From Agapanthus africanus (lineage: Eukaryota; Streptophyta; Magnoliopsida; Asparagales; Amaryllidaceae): DNA of 64,000 nt. The position numbers and the translations under genes are program-made. Position 1 is the stretch's first letter. Each line of letters starts with the position of its first letter. The stretch covers positions 66,089,396 to 66,153,395 of the forward strand of contig JASDDO010000016.1 of NCBI GenBank assembly GCA_030015575.1, given 5' to 3'. Shown in pieces: positions 23,994 through 34,837 of this stretch. A model generated the notes under the pieces. It made no database searches. It was not told the DNA's origin and was given only the letters and a program-made list of their open reading frames with translations.

Positions 23994-26085
23994 TGCTGGG
24001 ATGGCCTAGCACCTGGTCAAGGGTTCGGTGGCATCACACATGCCATAATCAAAATTTTAGAGGTGCTAAGCTAGCCCCGACGAGAATCGTAGCTAGAAGT
24101 TTTAGGGATTCATACACTAAGCATCACATGCAAATGTAAAACTTACAACCCTTGTAGATCTTCCTCGGTGACTCCTTGGCACTATGAGATTTTGAAACGG
24201 ATCGATGGAAGCCTTCCTTGTCCACGATGATCCACCCGAAGTCCCGCGGAATGTCCGGTCTCCATCTCATCGCCGGAAGGGCACCACATCGCCTACGTTT
24301 TTTACGGGCTCCCACCTCAATGCCGAGGCAACTCGGGCGCGAAGTTGGCTAGCCGACTCGCCCAAGATTTGATGTAGAATAATTGGATTAACTTGAAATC
24401 CTAAGCTTTTGATTCACATCTCATGTGAGGGTTAAAGCTAGGAAGAATGATCACCATCATTTTTCTTTCTCTCTTCTTATGAACTTGTTATGATACACTT
24501 ATCATAATTTTGTTAAGGAATTGAATGCCTTGAATTCACATCTCATGTGAAGGTATTTATAAGAGAAAATGGAGGAGAGAATAATTTCATTTATAATTAA
24601 AAAGATTAAGCATGATAGAAAAAAGAAAGAAAAGAATTTAGCACTAATTAAAGCATGCATTATGAAAGAAGTATCATGCTTAATTAGTACATCCACTTCT
24701 ATCATGCTTATACTTTTCAATTCACACCTCACTTATTTATTTTCACAAAATAAATGATGTCATAATTATGTCATTATGAGGTGGCATCTTCTAGAAGGTA
24801 TTTTGTAACAATTACAAAAATACCCCTCCTCCGTATACCGTATACCGTATACTGTATACCCGTATCCGAATTCCGAAAAATACGAATACCATTAATCCAA
24901 TAATATAATACCGGTATCCGTCCAGTATTATTCTTTCGATTATTATTCCTGTAACAATTACCGAACATAATCGAAAACCTGCCGTAACACTTTACGGCTG
25001 CCGTAACATCTTACGGTTTTCTACATATTTTCGCCCGAAAACTTGAGTAACTGAATGTGGGGGACTCTAAAGACTCGTCAACACCTTAGTTGTGGATTTA
25101 ACCACTAGCACGTTAGAGGTATAAGCCAATACATAACGGGCTACCAGGTATTGACAAAAAAGGTGGCCGATGAGCGAACTCATCACAACCCTTACGAGCC
25201 TGTAACCAACACTTACCGTACAGTCCGGTCTCTTCGTCTGATACGTCGCATATGCAGTCTAGGGGTGGTAAATGTCAGACCCCAGTAACTTTATAAGTCA
25301 TGTTGATTTATGGCTCATAACTGGTCGAGGAACTACTGATAACACTTATCAGTAAACCTCGAGAACCCTGGCCAGGGATTTAGGTGTTATAGCCGATCAA
25401 ACATAGCGCGACATCAACTCCCTATACCGGGAGAGACGAAACCCCTCCTATCGCTCACTGTCTCCATATGATTCGGGACTGTACCCAAAATCCACCTGTT
25501 TGCACGACTCAGTAGAGCCGTGGTAGGGAGGAAATCAAAGTACAGTGGGAACCACACAAGACTCTATGACGATCTCGGGTCTACAGACTAACCTGTACAA
25601 GTGTCACCAGAGAACTGCTATCTGACAATAGGTATATATACCATCTAGGAGTTCTCGGCGAGTCCGTTCAGTGTACCCAGTCTCCACTGAGCACCCGTAC
25701 ACCATCCTTGATGTCAAACACCGATGGATATGGGATCATCCATCGCCCATCATATGGGTCAAGATGCGTATACGCTAGTCTACTCTGGTGTATCGATGCC
25801 CTGTCTCGACACACCCTCGACTAGGAACAGTTATAGGATGTACTCATAGACTACTATGGCCCCACTAGTATGATCTCATCATAGTCCCAGTAGTCGAGTA
25901 CAAATCCTAAGGGCTTTATCAACATGTAACAAAAGAGACAATCGGAGTACATGTTTAGATAAAGTACAACCAGATAGCGTACTATCATGTCGAGCAAGAA
26001 AGTCCTCCCTATATATGTCCAAGCATCCACTACAATATACATTGTATGTACAGTAATGGCCTCTAGGGCACACATATAACTAACA
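23994..26085 (-). repeat. C2 5' LTR
   Basis: Collinear with 15963-18054 with seven visible mismatches. The palindromes are at 25335-25353 and 25366-25377. Followed on the right by GTATC. Confidence 0.95.
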
Positions 26086-26090
26086 GTATC

Positions 26091-27552
26091 GTTGGCAGCG
26101 ATGTATTCAGCCTCCATCGTCGAGTCTGCTACGGTATCTTTCTTGGAACCCTTCCAACATATCGCCCCTTCATTGAGGGTGAAGACAAAACCTGAGACCG
26201 ACTTACTGCCATACTTATCATTCTGGAAGGTCGAATCGGTAAGGGACTCCACCTGGAGTTCACCGTTACCATACACCAAGAACATTTCTTTAGTCCTTCT
26301 CAAGTACTTAAGAATTTTCTTCACGGCTGTCCAGTGTTTCTCTCCAGGATCTGATTGATACCTACTCACTACACCTGGTGAGTAAGCTATATCTGGTCTG
26401 GTACATAACATCGCATACATGATAGACCCGACTGCCGAAGCATAGGGTATCCCTAGCATGCGAGCCCTCTCCAAATCAGTCTTGGGAGACATCTCTTTGG
26501 AGAGAGTGATTCTTAAGCAAGAGGGTAAATTACCATGCTTAGAATCTTCCATACTAAACCTCTTTAGTATGGTGTTTATGTACATGGATTGGGACAATCC
26601 CAACATCCGTTTAGATCTATCTCTTTAGATCTTTATCCCCAGGATGTAGGAGGCATCACCTAGATCTTTCATGAAGAACTTTTGTGATAAGAAGAGCTTA
26701 ACCGAGTGTAGTATAGGAACATCGTTTCCTATCAAGAATATGTCATCCACATACAATATGAGGAAGACAAGCTTACTCTCTACTTCCTTCTTATATATAC
26801 ATGGTTCATCTACATTTTTGATGAAGTCAAACTCTTTGACAGCTTCATCGAAACAGATATTCCAGATCCGCGATGCCTGCTTTAATTCGTAGATGTATTT
26901 AAGCAGCTTGCACACATTTACGCTGCTCCCACTATCTACGAAGCCCTCTGGCTGTATCATATACACACTCTCTTCTAAATCACTATTTAGAAAAGTGGTC
27001 AGGACGTCCATCTGACAGATTTCGTAGTCATGGTATGCAGCAATGGAATGTAGGATCCTGATGGACTTAAGCATGGCGACAGGAGAAAAGGTTTTTATCA
27101 TAGTCGACACCTAGTCGTTGACGAAAACCTTTTGCTACAAGTCCAGCTTTGAAGGTCTCAACCTTTCCATCTACACTAACTTTCTTCTTAATGATCCACT
27201 TGCTCCTGATGGGTTTTAACCCTTCAGGAGCAACTTCCAAAGTCCATATTTTGTTGGTGTACATGGATTCCATCTCAGATCGCATAGCATCCAGCCATTT
27301 CACAGAGTCACCACCTATGATGGCCTGCTCGAAACTAGTTAGGTCATCATCTTCCATGATGCAATTCTTGCTCCCACCATCTATGAGAAAAGCGTAGAAT
27401 CTCTCAGGTGGATGAGGAACCCTACTAGATCTGCAGAGTGGCTGAGAGTCGTCGGGGACTTTTGAATCCTCCAGTTCTACCAAATCGTCAGTTATAGTTT
27501 GTGTTGCTGGAACTTCTTCCAGTTCTACCTCATTGCCACTAATTTCTTTCAC
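26091..27552 (-). pseudogene. pol: C3 reverse transcriptase-RNase H
   Basis: Copia RT-RNase H in three open stretches. 27067-27552 covers the RT start (FEQAIIGGDSVKWLDAM, SKWIIKKK). 26625-27110 holds the RT core with QMDVLTTFLN and YVDDIFLIG. The stretch from 26606 down to 26086 has RNase H motifs ending MEAEYIAAND at the C2 junction; beyond 26086 that frame runs into the C2 LTR. There is an extra base near 27090-27100 and an in-frame TAA at 26625-26627. Without these it would be close to C4 in length and content. It does not carry the C2/C5 deletion. Confidence 0.9.
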
Positions 27553-28780
27553 AAGAAATTACTTTTCTAAAAAGGTGGCATGTTGAGAAACAAACACTTT
27601 TTGTTTCTCAGTATGGTAGAAAATATATCCATATGAATCCTTTGGATATCTTACAAACTTGCACAAAACAGACCTTGCCTTGAGCTTGTCTGGATTTTGC
27701 TTTTTATCATAGGCCGGACAACCCCATATCTTAACTCGTTTAAGAAATGGTCTCTTCCCATTCCATATCTCATATGGAGTGGTAGGAAATCGATTTGGTC
27801 GGAACTCTATTCAATAGGTATGCAGCTATCTCAAGTGCATAACCCCAAAAGAAAATAGGTAACTCGGCAGTACTCATCACAGAGCGCACCATATCTAATA
27901 GGGTGTGATTCCTCTGCTCCGAAACTCCATTGTGCTGTGGTGTATACGGAGGAGTAAGCTAATAGAGAATCCCATTCTCTTTTAAGTAGTCTCTAAATTC
28001 CGTGCTCAAGTATTCTCCTCCCCGATCTGATCGAAGGATTTTAATAATTTTACCCGTCTGGTTCTCAGCTTCATACTTATATTTCTTGAATTTCTCAAAA
28101 GATTCAGATTTGTGTTTCATCAAGAACACATGTACGTATCTTGAGAGATCATAGGTGATTGTAATAAAGTAGGAGGAACCATTCCTGGCATGTGTAGACA
28201 TAGGACCGCATACATCACTATGTATCAGTCCCAAGGGTTCAATAGCTCTTTCTCCATGTCCAGTAAATGGAGTTTTGGTCATCTTGCTTTTGAGACATGA
28301 CTCGCAAGTTTCATAAGATGTAAATTCGAACTGATTCAAATATCCATCTTTATGCAATTTAGCTAGTCCTGTCGCATTGATATGACATAGTCTACAATGC
28401 CACAAGAGGGCATTGTTCATTTCTGAACTTTTCTTCTTATGTGTATTCTGTATACTTAGAAATGTTTTGTGATTTAGAAGGTATATACTGTTATACAACG
28501 TACCATACCCAATCAACACTTGATTTAGGAAAACATTCACAATATTTTTGGTACGAAATAACAGTCGCTCAAAATCATTGTTTTACTACTTTGTAATACA
28601 AGGTAATATTTGCCAACTGTCTTGGCTGCAACAATTGCACCATTCCCTTCTCAGAGAGACATATCGCCTTTTCCCAGTTCTCTACCTCTTTTTTGCCCAT
28701 GTAAAAAATTATATACGTGGGATCCTGATCCGGTATCCAATACCCAGGATGTAGAGAAAACTGAGAAATATTTCTCGGTT
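27553..28780 (-). pseudogene. pol: C3 integrase and protease remnant
   Basis: The open stretch 27959-28540 (193 residues) has the integrase zinc module (LWHCRLCHIN, then CESCLKSK), the first catalytic Asp in LIHSDVCGP and the second in LRSDRGGEY. It stops at a TAG where C4 has the Gln of LSQLTPPYT, so the catalytic Glu region lies after the stop. 27553-27956 continues in broken frames. A protease LDTGSGSH-like active site can be read near 28720-28740, but part of the protease-integrase link is deleted near 28550. Confidence 0.85.
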
Positions 28781-28829
28781 ATGCACACACCCGAAGAGGA
28801 TGCATGAACATGCTCCTTCGTTCGGGTGG

Positions 28830-30942
28830 TTTGGGAATCCGGATATTCCTCTATTCCTTACTCAGACTTATGACAGTTATAAGATAGAGCGGAACCTAGC
28901 CCAGTATAATAAGTGGGTTCGGTCAATACATCCATATTATTATCTTGATTAAGGCATATCATTGGTCACTTCCAGGAGAGAGAGAAAGATAATCACTTTT
29001 CCATGCGCTCTTTACAAGTTAGATTGGTTATTATTTTATCTAATCAGTACGGCTTCTACTGTTATTATCAAATCTTCCTTCAAACCCTAAAAGATAAGAT
29101 TAACCGGGATTAATTATACGCTATAAGTTCGCCAATCGTTCGGCCGGGCAGGTATTGGTACTCCGAGAGAGTATCCCCATGCTTTCCTATGGAACTAATT
29201 AAATAACCTCATTTCCGATGAGGCATAACTCCGTTAACACCTTTCTTAGACACTTAGTTGATCAGCTAATTATAAAGTGCAAAACTCTCCCAGGAGTAAC
29301 TCTTACTCACAGTGGGTATCGATATCCAACTATCATATAGAAGGCATGCAATCTAATTACAAATTCCAACACTTAAAATTCCTAATATTGTTTTTACCCT
29401 ATGTGATTTATGACCTTGACAAGGTCAACAAACCATAAACCGCAAGTCAAGTTCAACCCGTTTATTTAGTGATTGAATTAAACTCACTCGCACGACCCTT
29501 GACAAGGTCAATAAGGCCACACGATTACCCTAATCCAATCGCATCACATGCGGAAGATAAGCACTAATCAGTTACCGCACACTACGCCTTGACAAGGTCA
29601 ACAAACACGGCACGAATACTAAATAGCACTTATCTGAAATGATGGAGGGCTACGTTGGTTTTTAAGAAAACCTTTAGCATAATGAACTTGATATCGTTGT
29701 AGAATCAACTGATTTTGAAAAGAGTGGTTTAAGATCAGCTTTTAAAATCGAGTAGTTTTCAAAAACAAACAAAATAGCTTTTACTAGATTTTGCTAAAGA
29801 GGCCACTCCCGGTGAAGGGATCTCGGCTCTTTCCTCATCGAATGAGGTGCTGGATATCCATCAAGGAATACCACTTTGGAAAGAAAGAACTACATAAGCT
29901 ATGATGATAAACCGAGTGGGTTGTAGCATTTGCTAGTTTTGCTAAAGAGGTCACTCCCGGTGAAGGGATCTCGGCTCTTTCCTCATCGAATGAGGTGCTG
30001 GATATTCATCAAGGAATACCACTGTGCAAAGCAAAAACTAGAGCTACATTTTAAAAACTTTTCATTCTGCAACATCTTTAGGTTTCTTTTCTTTCCATTA
30101 ATCTCATTGATGAAGTCCCATCATTTATGTTTCCCTAAACATCACGGATAAAGAAACGAAAATAGAACGTACGATTATGCCATCCGCATTCGCCACGAGG
30201 CCCCGTCATCCACCGTTATGTTACTTAACTAATGGCAGAGCGGGGGCTGGACTAGCGCGGGTGTAAAACATAAGCAACGTTTATTATATATATCATATAT
30301 ATATCATTCATCTCACGCAGTTATATGATCAACATCACAGAATATAGCAGCAGAAGTCAAACATATGAAATATTGGATATACTATGTGGTCTGTGTTTTA
30401 AATTAAGCCAATAATGAAAAACACGGATTCCACAGTCGTGATGAATAGCCAAACCTATATCCCTAGACCCCTACGAGAGCGGCAAGCAACCCTGCCAATT
30501 CTAGAGTTAGAAGACCCGGTCATGACTCCTCGAGAAGGTCTTCCACTAGACTCCAGAACCCGGTTACTTGTGCTCCCCGCCTTGGGTCTAATTTAATGCG
30601 GAAAAGTAAATAATATATATCAATGGTGACATCATCCTCAACCCGGATGTGTCCCAACAAAAGATTATTACATACAATTTTTACATGAATGAAAATTGAA
30701 AACTCTCATCTCATATAAAAGAAACCCGGCTATTCATTCACGATGATCCAATATAACATATCACATCAACACATAACATCGCATGTCATCAACGTAAGTA
30801 AATATGCTTATCCAAAATTCTGTTGACATATAGCAATGAGATTTGGGATACACCACATATTACACTTACGGTCGCCGAAAATAAATGAAAAACTATAATA
30901 ATTAGAATCTGCATTTCCCTAGACATCAGGATCTCCTTCAGA
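28830..30942 (-). other. C3 gag-less leader (partial)
   Basis: Leader homologous to C1, C2 and C4, non-coding throughout. Conserved marks: pyrimidine tract 28974-28990; three CCTTGACAAGGTCAA hairpins at 29414, 29497 and 29587; twin CTCCCGGTGAAGGGATCTCGG motifs at ~29805 and ~29955; the 30179-30270 block; and the 30414-30560 block with CCCTACGAGAGCGG. It ends at 30942, where T1 is inserted. The hairpin expected near the primer-binding site is beyond the cut. Confidence 0.75.
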
Positions 30943-31183
30943 TGTTGTCCTCCGTCAATTTGTCGCGAGCGTTGATGAACAGCTGAGATTGGGTTTGAGG
31001 GTTTCCTCCTGCTGCGTGCGGATCTCAGTGGGCTTGATTTGGAGTGAAGCCGAGCTACCTGCAAAGAATTCCCGGGGTGTTCGTGCCACCATGGACCCTT
31101 CGACGATCAAGTTAGCCGAGGTATTTGAGCAGAGTAGCGGCCTACTGGAGTAAAATTGCCTTACCTGAGTCATCTGAGAGGGG

Positions 31184-31195
31184 GGTTTATATAGC
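31184..31195 (-). promoter_or_regulatory. T1 LTR TATA box
   Basis: CTATATAAACC on the minus strand inside the LTR, correctly placed to drive the element transcript. Confidence 0.7.
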
Positions 31196-31271
31196 GGCTG
31201 CCATGAGCTAGCTGGCGCAAGATCCTCGCCAGCTGTTACGCCCCCAGCGTGACGTCTGCGAGAATGGAGGG

Positions 31272-31312
31272 ATCCCCCATTAATGACGAGATACGCTCGT
31301 TAATGGGGGGAT
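31272..31312. repeat. Inverted repeat in T1 LTR U3
   Basis: ATCCCCCATTAATGACGAG (31272-31290) faces CTCGTTAATGGGGGGAT (31296-31312). They pair with small bulges around a 5-nt loop. It lies ~80-120 bp upstream of the LTR TATA box. Confidence 0.75.
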
Positions 31313-31731
31313 GCGACGGCGTGGAATGCAGGATTGTGAGGCGGCGGATATCTCGCGTCTGGCGAGATTCACGGAGCTGTGGCGGAGGCGCCTGTGACCC
31401 ACGTTCTAGGTCGTCCAATAGAACCGAAGAGGCCTAGCTTGGCGAGAGGCCTAAAATAGGGCGGGAGGCCGAGCTAGTTCGATTCCGTGATAGCTCGAAG
31501 GTGAAGGGCCGAGGAGCTTGGCGTGTAGGAAGGCTCGGAGGCGAGCCAAGGGTCATTAATGTGGCAAGCATAGGAATGTTCAGGGAATCCTCGGAGGTCA
31601 GGTCCAGACCGCGGGGAGATAGCCCGAGGGACGCCTCCAATGTGTGGTTCTTGCCCTGTTTCCGTGTGCCTTGAGACATGTCATATGCCAAGTGTCATGA
31701 TCTGGGGAGTTCCCACTTATGCGCATCATCA

Positions 31732-31742
31732 TTATCCCCCCA
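31732..31742 (-). promoter_or_regulatory. T1 polypurine tract
   Basis: The minus strand reads GAGTGGGGGGATAA directly before the LTR TG: purine-rich with the usual G run. Confidence 0.7.
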
Positions 31743-32107
31743 CTCTCATCCCGACCTATTTATGGTTCGGGTCAAGAGTGGTCCGATCGGTCTCCCGGGC
31801 TCGGCTCATAGTTAAGGACCTCGTCAGTGCGCATTTCCGAGGCGGTTAGGCGTATCCTTTGATGATGTCAGCAGATCGGAGAGGAGATCGTGCATTAAAG
31901 AAGGAGCGCCGATTCGATCATACTTTCGTTTAGGTGCCGGCCACGTTTCCTACGCTGGTTGGCGGACGTGACAGGTCGTCGCATTCTTCTGCGCTTGAAG
32001 GGACGTTTCCAATGGTTTTGCGAGACGTGGAGCGTCGACGACTGGCGGGCATGAAGAGTTGTTTTGGCGGGAAATGATCTGAGACGTTGGATGCGTTGTC
32101 AAAGTAC
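31743..32107. other. T1 region between polypurine tract and antisense gene B
   Basis: No coding frame I can support. On the plus strand it is the upstream region of gene B and has ACGT-core motifs (GACGTGACA near 31967, GACGTTT, GACGTGG). Confidence 0.5.
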
Positions 32108-32115
32108 TATAAATA
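32108..32115 (+). promoter_or_regulatory. TATA box of antisense gene B
   Basis: TATAAATA within ACTATAAATAAAGG on the plus strand, about 140 bp before the first ATG at 32251. A start near 32140 is predicted. It points against the T1 transcript. Confidence 0.65.
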
Positions 32116-33080
32116 AAGGTGGGATCCCCCTAGGGTCCACACTTTCGCCTTCATTTCTTTATCGCTGTAAGAGATAGCTCGGCGCTCTTTCTATTAGGTC
32201 GGATCTCTCGCGCTCTTTCCTCGGAGGACTCTTTCTTTAAATCAGGTTAGATGTCTTCCTCTGAGGAGTCTGTTGAGATAGTTAGGGTAGAGTCTAGGAA
32301 GTCTTCTTCTGCTTCCTCCTCTGCCCAATCCGAGACGGATTCCCCTCGTAGAGTTAGGGTTACCCGTGCCGCTCGTGGTTAGGAGACGGGAAGGGTCCCC
32401 AAAGCATGCATCGGGAATGCTCTCGATGCGCCCTCCATCCTAAAGAGTGTGGACGAGCTCACTACGATCCGGGCTCGTTTCCACATTCCCCCTAGCTATT
32501 CTCTTCGTTTAGGTAGGGAGGACGAGAGGGCGGATCAGGTGCAGGGCAAGGAGATCGCCCTGTACCAGGAGGAGTTCTGGGCTGGAATGCATCTGCCCTT
32601 TCCCCCAAGGTATGCGGGGCGCTACGTTTCTTTCAACTAGACCTAAGCCAGATAGTGCCGAAATCATGGAGAATTCTCCTCGGGTTCCTGGTCCGGCTGA
32701 GACTTGATGAAATCCCTTCAGCTTGACCCTTCTCCTCTCCTCTCTTTGTTATAAAAAACATCCCGGCACCCATAAGGACAAGTCGAGCTGGGTGTACGTA
32801 TCCTTTAGAAAATGCAGGGGAGGGGAGACCGGGTCAGGGGTCGTAGTAGTTCCTTCTTCCATCTACCAATGGATGGAGAAGTTCGTATTCGTCGGGCCAC
32901 CCGAGGGCGAGGATTGGCCTGTGCATGTACAGTACCACAGGGCCGACTGCCCGTGGGTGAAGCGGTCATCCTCTCCCGAGGTGAGGACGGTGTCGATGTG
33001 GGAGCCAATCCAACGGGCCGATGTTTTGCTTTCCGAGCAGGCCATCAGTTGGGCCGGGCTCAGCCCCGCTCGATTCGTGG

Positions 33081-33176
33081 GTATGTTAGGAGCTTAGCCG
33101 ACCTGTCAAGAGTTGCATATTTTTCTTTTGCTCTTTCCCGTGTCACTAACTCCTTTTTGTATTTTTCACTTTACAG
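33081..33176 (+). other. Intron 1 of antisense gene B
   Basis: GTATGTTAG donor after CGATTCGTGG, CTAAC branch-like motif at 33147, pyrimidine tract and TTTACAG acceptor. Removal drops an in-frame TAG and joins RFV to EKIDRSKF in frame. A plus-strand intron shows the gene was transcribed in this orientation. Confidence 0.7.
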
Positions 33177-33616
33177 AGAAAATAGACCGATCTAAATTCC
33201 TGGCTGCCGTAGCCGTTAAGAAGGGGAGGAAGGCCGGAGGTGCTAGCTCGTCTCGCCCTGGTTCGAGCCCGGCATCGAAGGTAGCCGTACCAGCTAGGCC
33301 TTCCACCACGCCCCGGGTTTCAGAAACCAACCGCGTAGAGAGACACAAGCATGCTCGGGAACAGTAGCCCGGGGTAAGGGAGATGGAGGATGAGGCCAAC
33401 CCCCTCGAGGTCCCCCTCAAAAGGCACAAGAGGACGGTATCTCGATCTTTCTCCTCCCTGATCTTCGTGCAGGAGGGGGACGTCTGCTTCGAGGTCCCCT
33501 CGGGGCTTTCTGTCCCCGATAGCTTGCTTTCGAAGATGGAGCGATCGGCCGGGGGAAGAATTCCCCGTGGGACCCTCAAGGCCCAAGTTGCCGCCATTGC
33601 TCAGGAGGCTGTACAG

Positions 33617-33712
33617 GTCAGCATCTTCTTTCCGTTGAGGTTTTCATCAAGCGTTTTTTCCTCGGATCGGATGCTTTTTAACCCCTTCATTTATCTTCCT
33701 CGGGTCTTCCAG
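33617..33712 (+). other. Intron 2 of antisense gene B
   Basis: Donor CAG|GTCAGC and acceptor CTTCCAG|CACCGT, 96 bp, T-rich. It has no stop in frame, so unspliced RNA would also be readable here. Removing it joins EAVQ to HRAFIANM. Confidence 0.6.
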
Positions 33713-34460
33713 CACCGTGCCTTCATCGCCAACATGGAGCACGAGGAGATTGCCCCGGCGATGCAGAAGGCGGGCGAGTCTTCCTCATGGGACGACGATC
33801 TGCGACAGACGAAGGAGAGGATCGCCGCCCTCGAAACCCGGGTGGCCACCGAGGAGGTGGTGAACTCCAAATGTAAGGAGTCCATTCGCCTTCTGAAGGA
33901 ATCCAATAAGGCCACCCAGGATAAGTTGTAGGAGGCTAAGGTGCTAAACTCCACGATGAAGAAGTCGCTTAACGCCTGCAAGAGGGAAACCGAGGCGGCG
34001 AGGGAAGCAGTGATGATCGCCGACCACCGGGCTGTAAGGTCTGTGGAAAGGTACAAGACGTCGGAACAATTCTATGCAGACCTTGCCGACGCCTCAGTCA
34101 TCGTTTGGCACTAGGCCCTCGACGCTGTCAAGGCGTTGATATCGGGGTTTGCCGATGGCGAGCTTCGGCTCGAGTACCCCCTCTCCGAGGATGAGCCGCA
34201 GGGGATACCGCCGGATGTGCCGCGGGGGGTGAAGCCGCCGGTGGGAGTGCTGGAGATAAAGCTCCTGGTGGGAGCTCCGACCTAAAAGTATCCACGGCTC
34301 CCAGTGCCGAATCCCCTGGTGGGAGTGCAGACCATAAATCCGTCACCCTGATTCCCGACGCCGGCGTAGAGCAGGTCAAGATCCTCCTCCTCGGTCCTAA
34401 GGCCTGAGCCTTCCTGCCTTCTTCCTTTTTCTTTTTTGAATTTTGTAAGCCTTCAGGAAA

Positions 34461-34490
34461 TTTTTGTAAGGCTGAGGAGCCCATAGTACC
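34461..34490 (+). terminator. Shared 3' motif of gene B
   Basis: TTTTTGTAAG then GCTGAGGAGCCCATAGTACC, 54 bp after the stop of gene B. GGCT-GAGG-AGCC can fold as a small hairpin. An almost identical motif follows gene A (36251-36281). The role as a 3'-end signal is inferred from position. Confidence 0.6.
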
Positions 34491-34512
34491 TTGTAAAGAC
34501 TCTCAGATTGTG

Positions 34513-34518
34513 AATAAA
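34513..34518 (+). terminator. Poly(A) signal of gene B
   Basis: AATAAA in TGTGAATAAAGCC, about 105 bp after the stop codon of gene B and on the same strand. Confidence 0.6.
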
Positions 34519-34837
34519 GCCGTTTTGATTTTATGTTTTCTTGTGTGAGCCTGTTAGCATTTTCCTCGTCTCGCGAATCAGACTGTTGGTCGATGACCGG
34601 TCCTTTAGATGGCGATCGCGCGTCGAGTGAAATCCAATTATTTGTCAAGTATACAAAAGCCGATGTCGGGCCTGTGTCCTTATATCCCCGAAGTCAAGAT
34701 GACGATCGCTCAGTTAAGATACGTCGGTTGTCTCCTTCGAGTAGAAAAGTATAGATTTTCCCATTCCTTTGAGTTGGACCAGCGAAAACTTCTCTTAGAG
34801 TAAGTTAGACAATAGCCAAGTTTGGATTGGTCGGTGT
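34519..34837. other. Spacer between gene B and the 86-bp array
   Basis: About 320 bp without a supportable gene; short plus frames here show no domain. Confidence 0.5.

Larger units (their letters stand above)
15963..26085 (-). mobile_element. Ty1/copia element C2, youngest insertion, dead pol
   Basis: Complete minus-strand element: 3' LTR 15963-18054, internal region, primer-binding site 23981-23992, 5' LTR 23994-26085, with target duplication GTATC at 15958-15962 and 26086-26090. The two LTRs are both 2092 bp, in register with no indel, and I count seven mismatches (about 99.7% identity). Despite this youth its pol has no long open frame and carries a ~220-bp deletion shared with C5. It must have been copied recently using proteins from another element (inference). 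Confidence 0.95.
13455..30942 (-). mobile_element. Ty1/copia element C3, interrupted by C2 and cut by T1
   Basis: Minus-strand member of the C1-C5 family. Visible parts, in element order from right to left: leader 28830-30942, protease-integrase ~27960-28780, RT-RNase H 26091-27552 continuing at 15641-15962, polypurine tract, and 3' LTR 13455-15624. C2 (15963-26085) sits inside RNase H. Removing it with one copy of GTATC rejoins the RNase H frame exactly. The leader stops at 30942, where the T1 LTR begins, so the primer-binding site and 5' LTR should lie right of the window. Confidence 0.9.
30943..31731 (-). repeat. T1 3' LTR
   Basis: Minus strand begins TGATGATGCGC at 31731, directly after the purine tract, and ends GGACAACA at 30943; 789 bp. 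A TATA box (31184-31195 on the minus strand) divides it into ~540 bp U3 and ~240 bp R-U5. A strong inverted repeat lies upstream of the TATA. C3 leader homology reaches 30942, fixing the boundary. Confidence 0.75.
32251..34407 (+). pseudogene. T1 antisense gene B: Transposase_28-like protein with coiled coil
   Basis: Start ATG at 32251, first in the transcript after the TATA box. A Ser-rich N-terminus (about 43 codons) is followed by a domain like the plant 'putative gypsy type transposon' family (Transposase_28): TIRARFHIPPSYSLRL, EEFWAGMHLPFPP, then PKSWRILLGFLVRLRL and KDKSSWVYVSFRK. After a basic Ser/Pro linker, 33714-34120 encodes a long coiled coil (DDLRQTKERIAALETRV...). The C-terminus is near 34340-34407. 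Two GT-AG introns of 96 bp each (33081-33176 with CTAAC branch site; 33617-33712) fit the frames. Damage: TAG at 32380, 33365, 33929 and 34112, and frame changes near 32610-32630, 32710 and 34260-34290. Function unknown; the family occurs in plant gypsy elements. Confidence 0.75.

Noticed and set aside
33166..33597. 143-codon and 88-codon minus frames opposite gene B
   Set aside because: GC-rich coding DNA leaves open frames on the other strand. The plus strand has the recognisable protein, introns and coiled coil.
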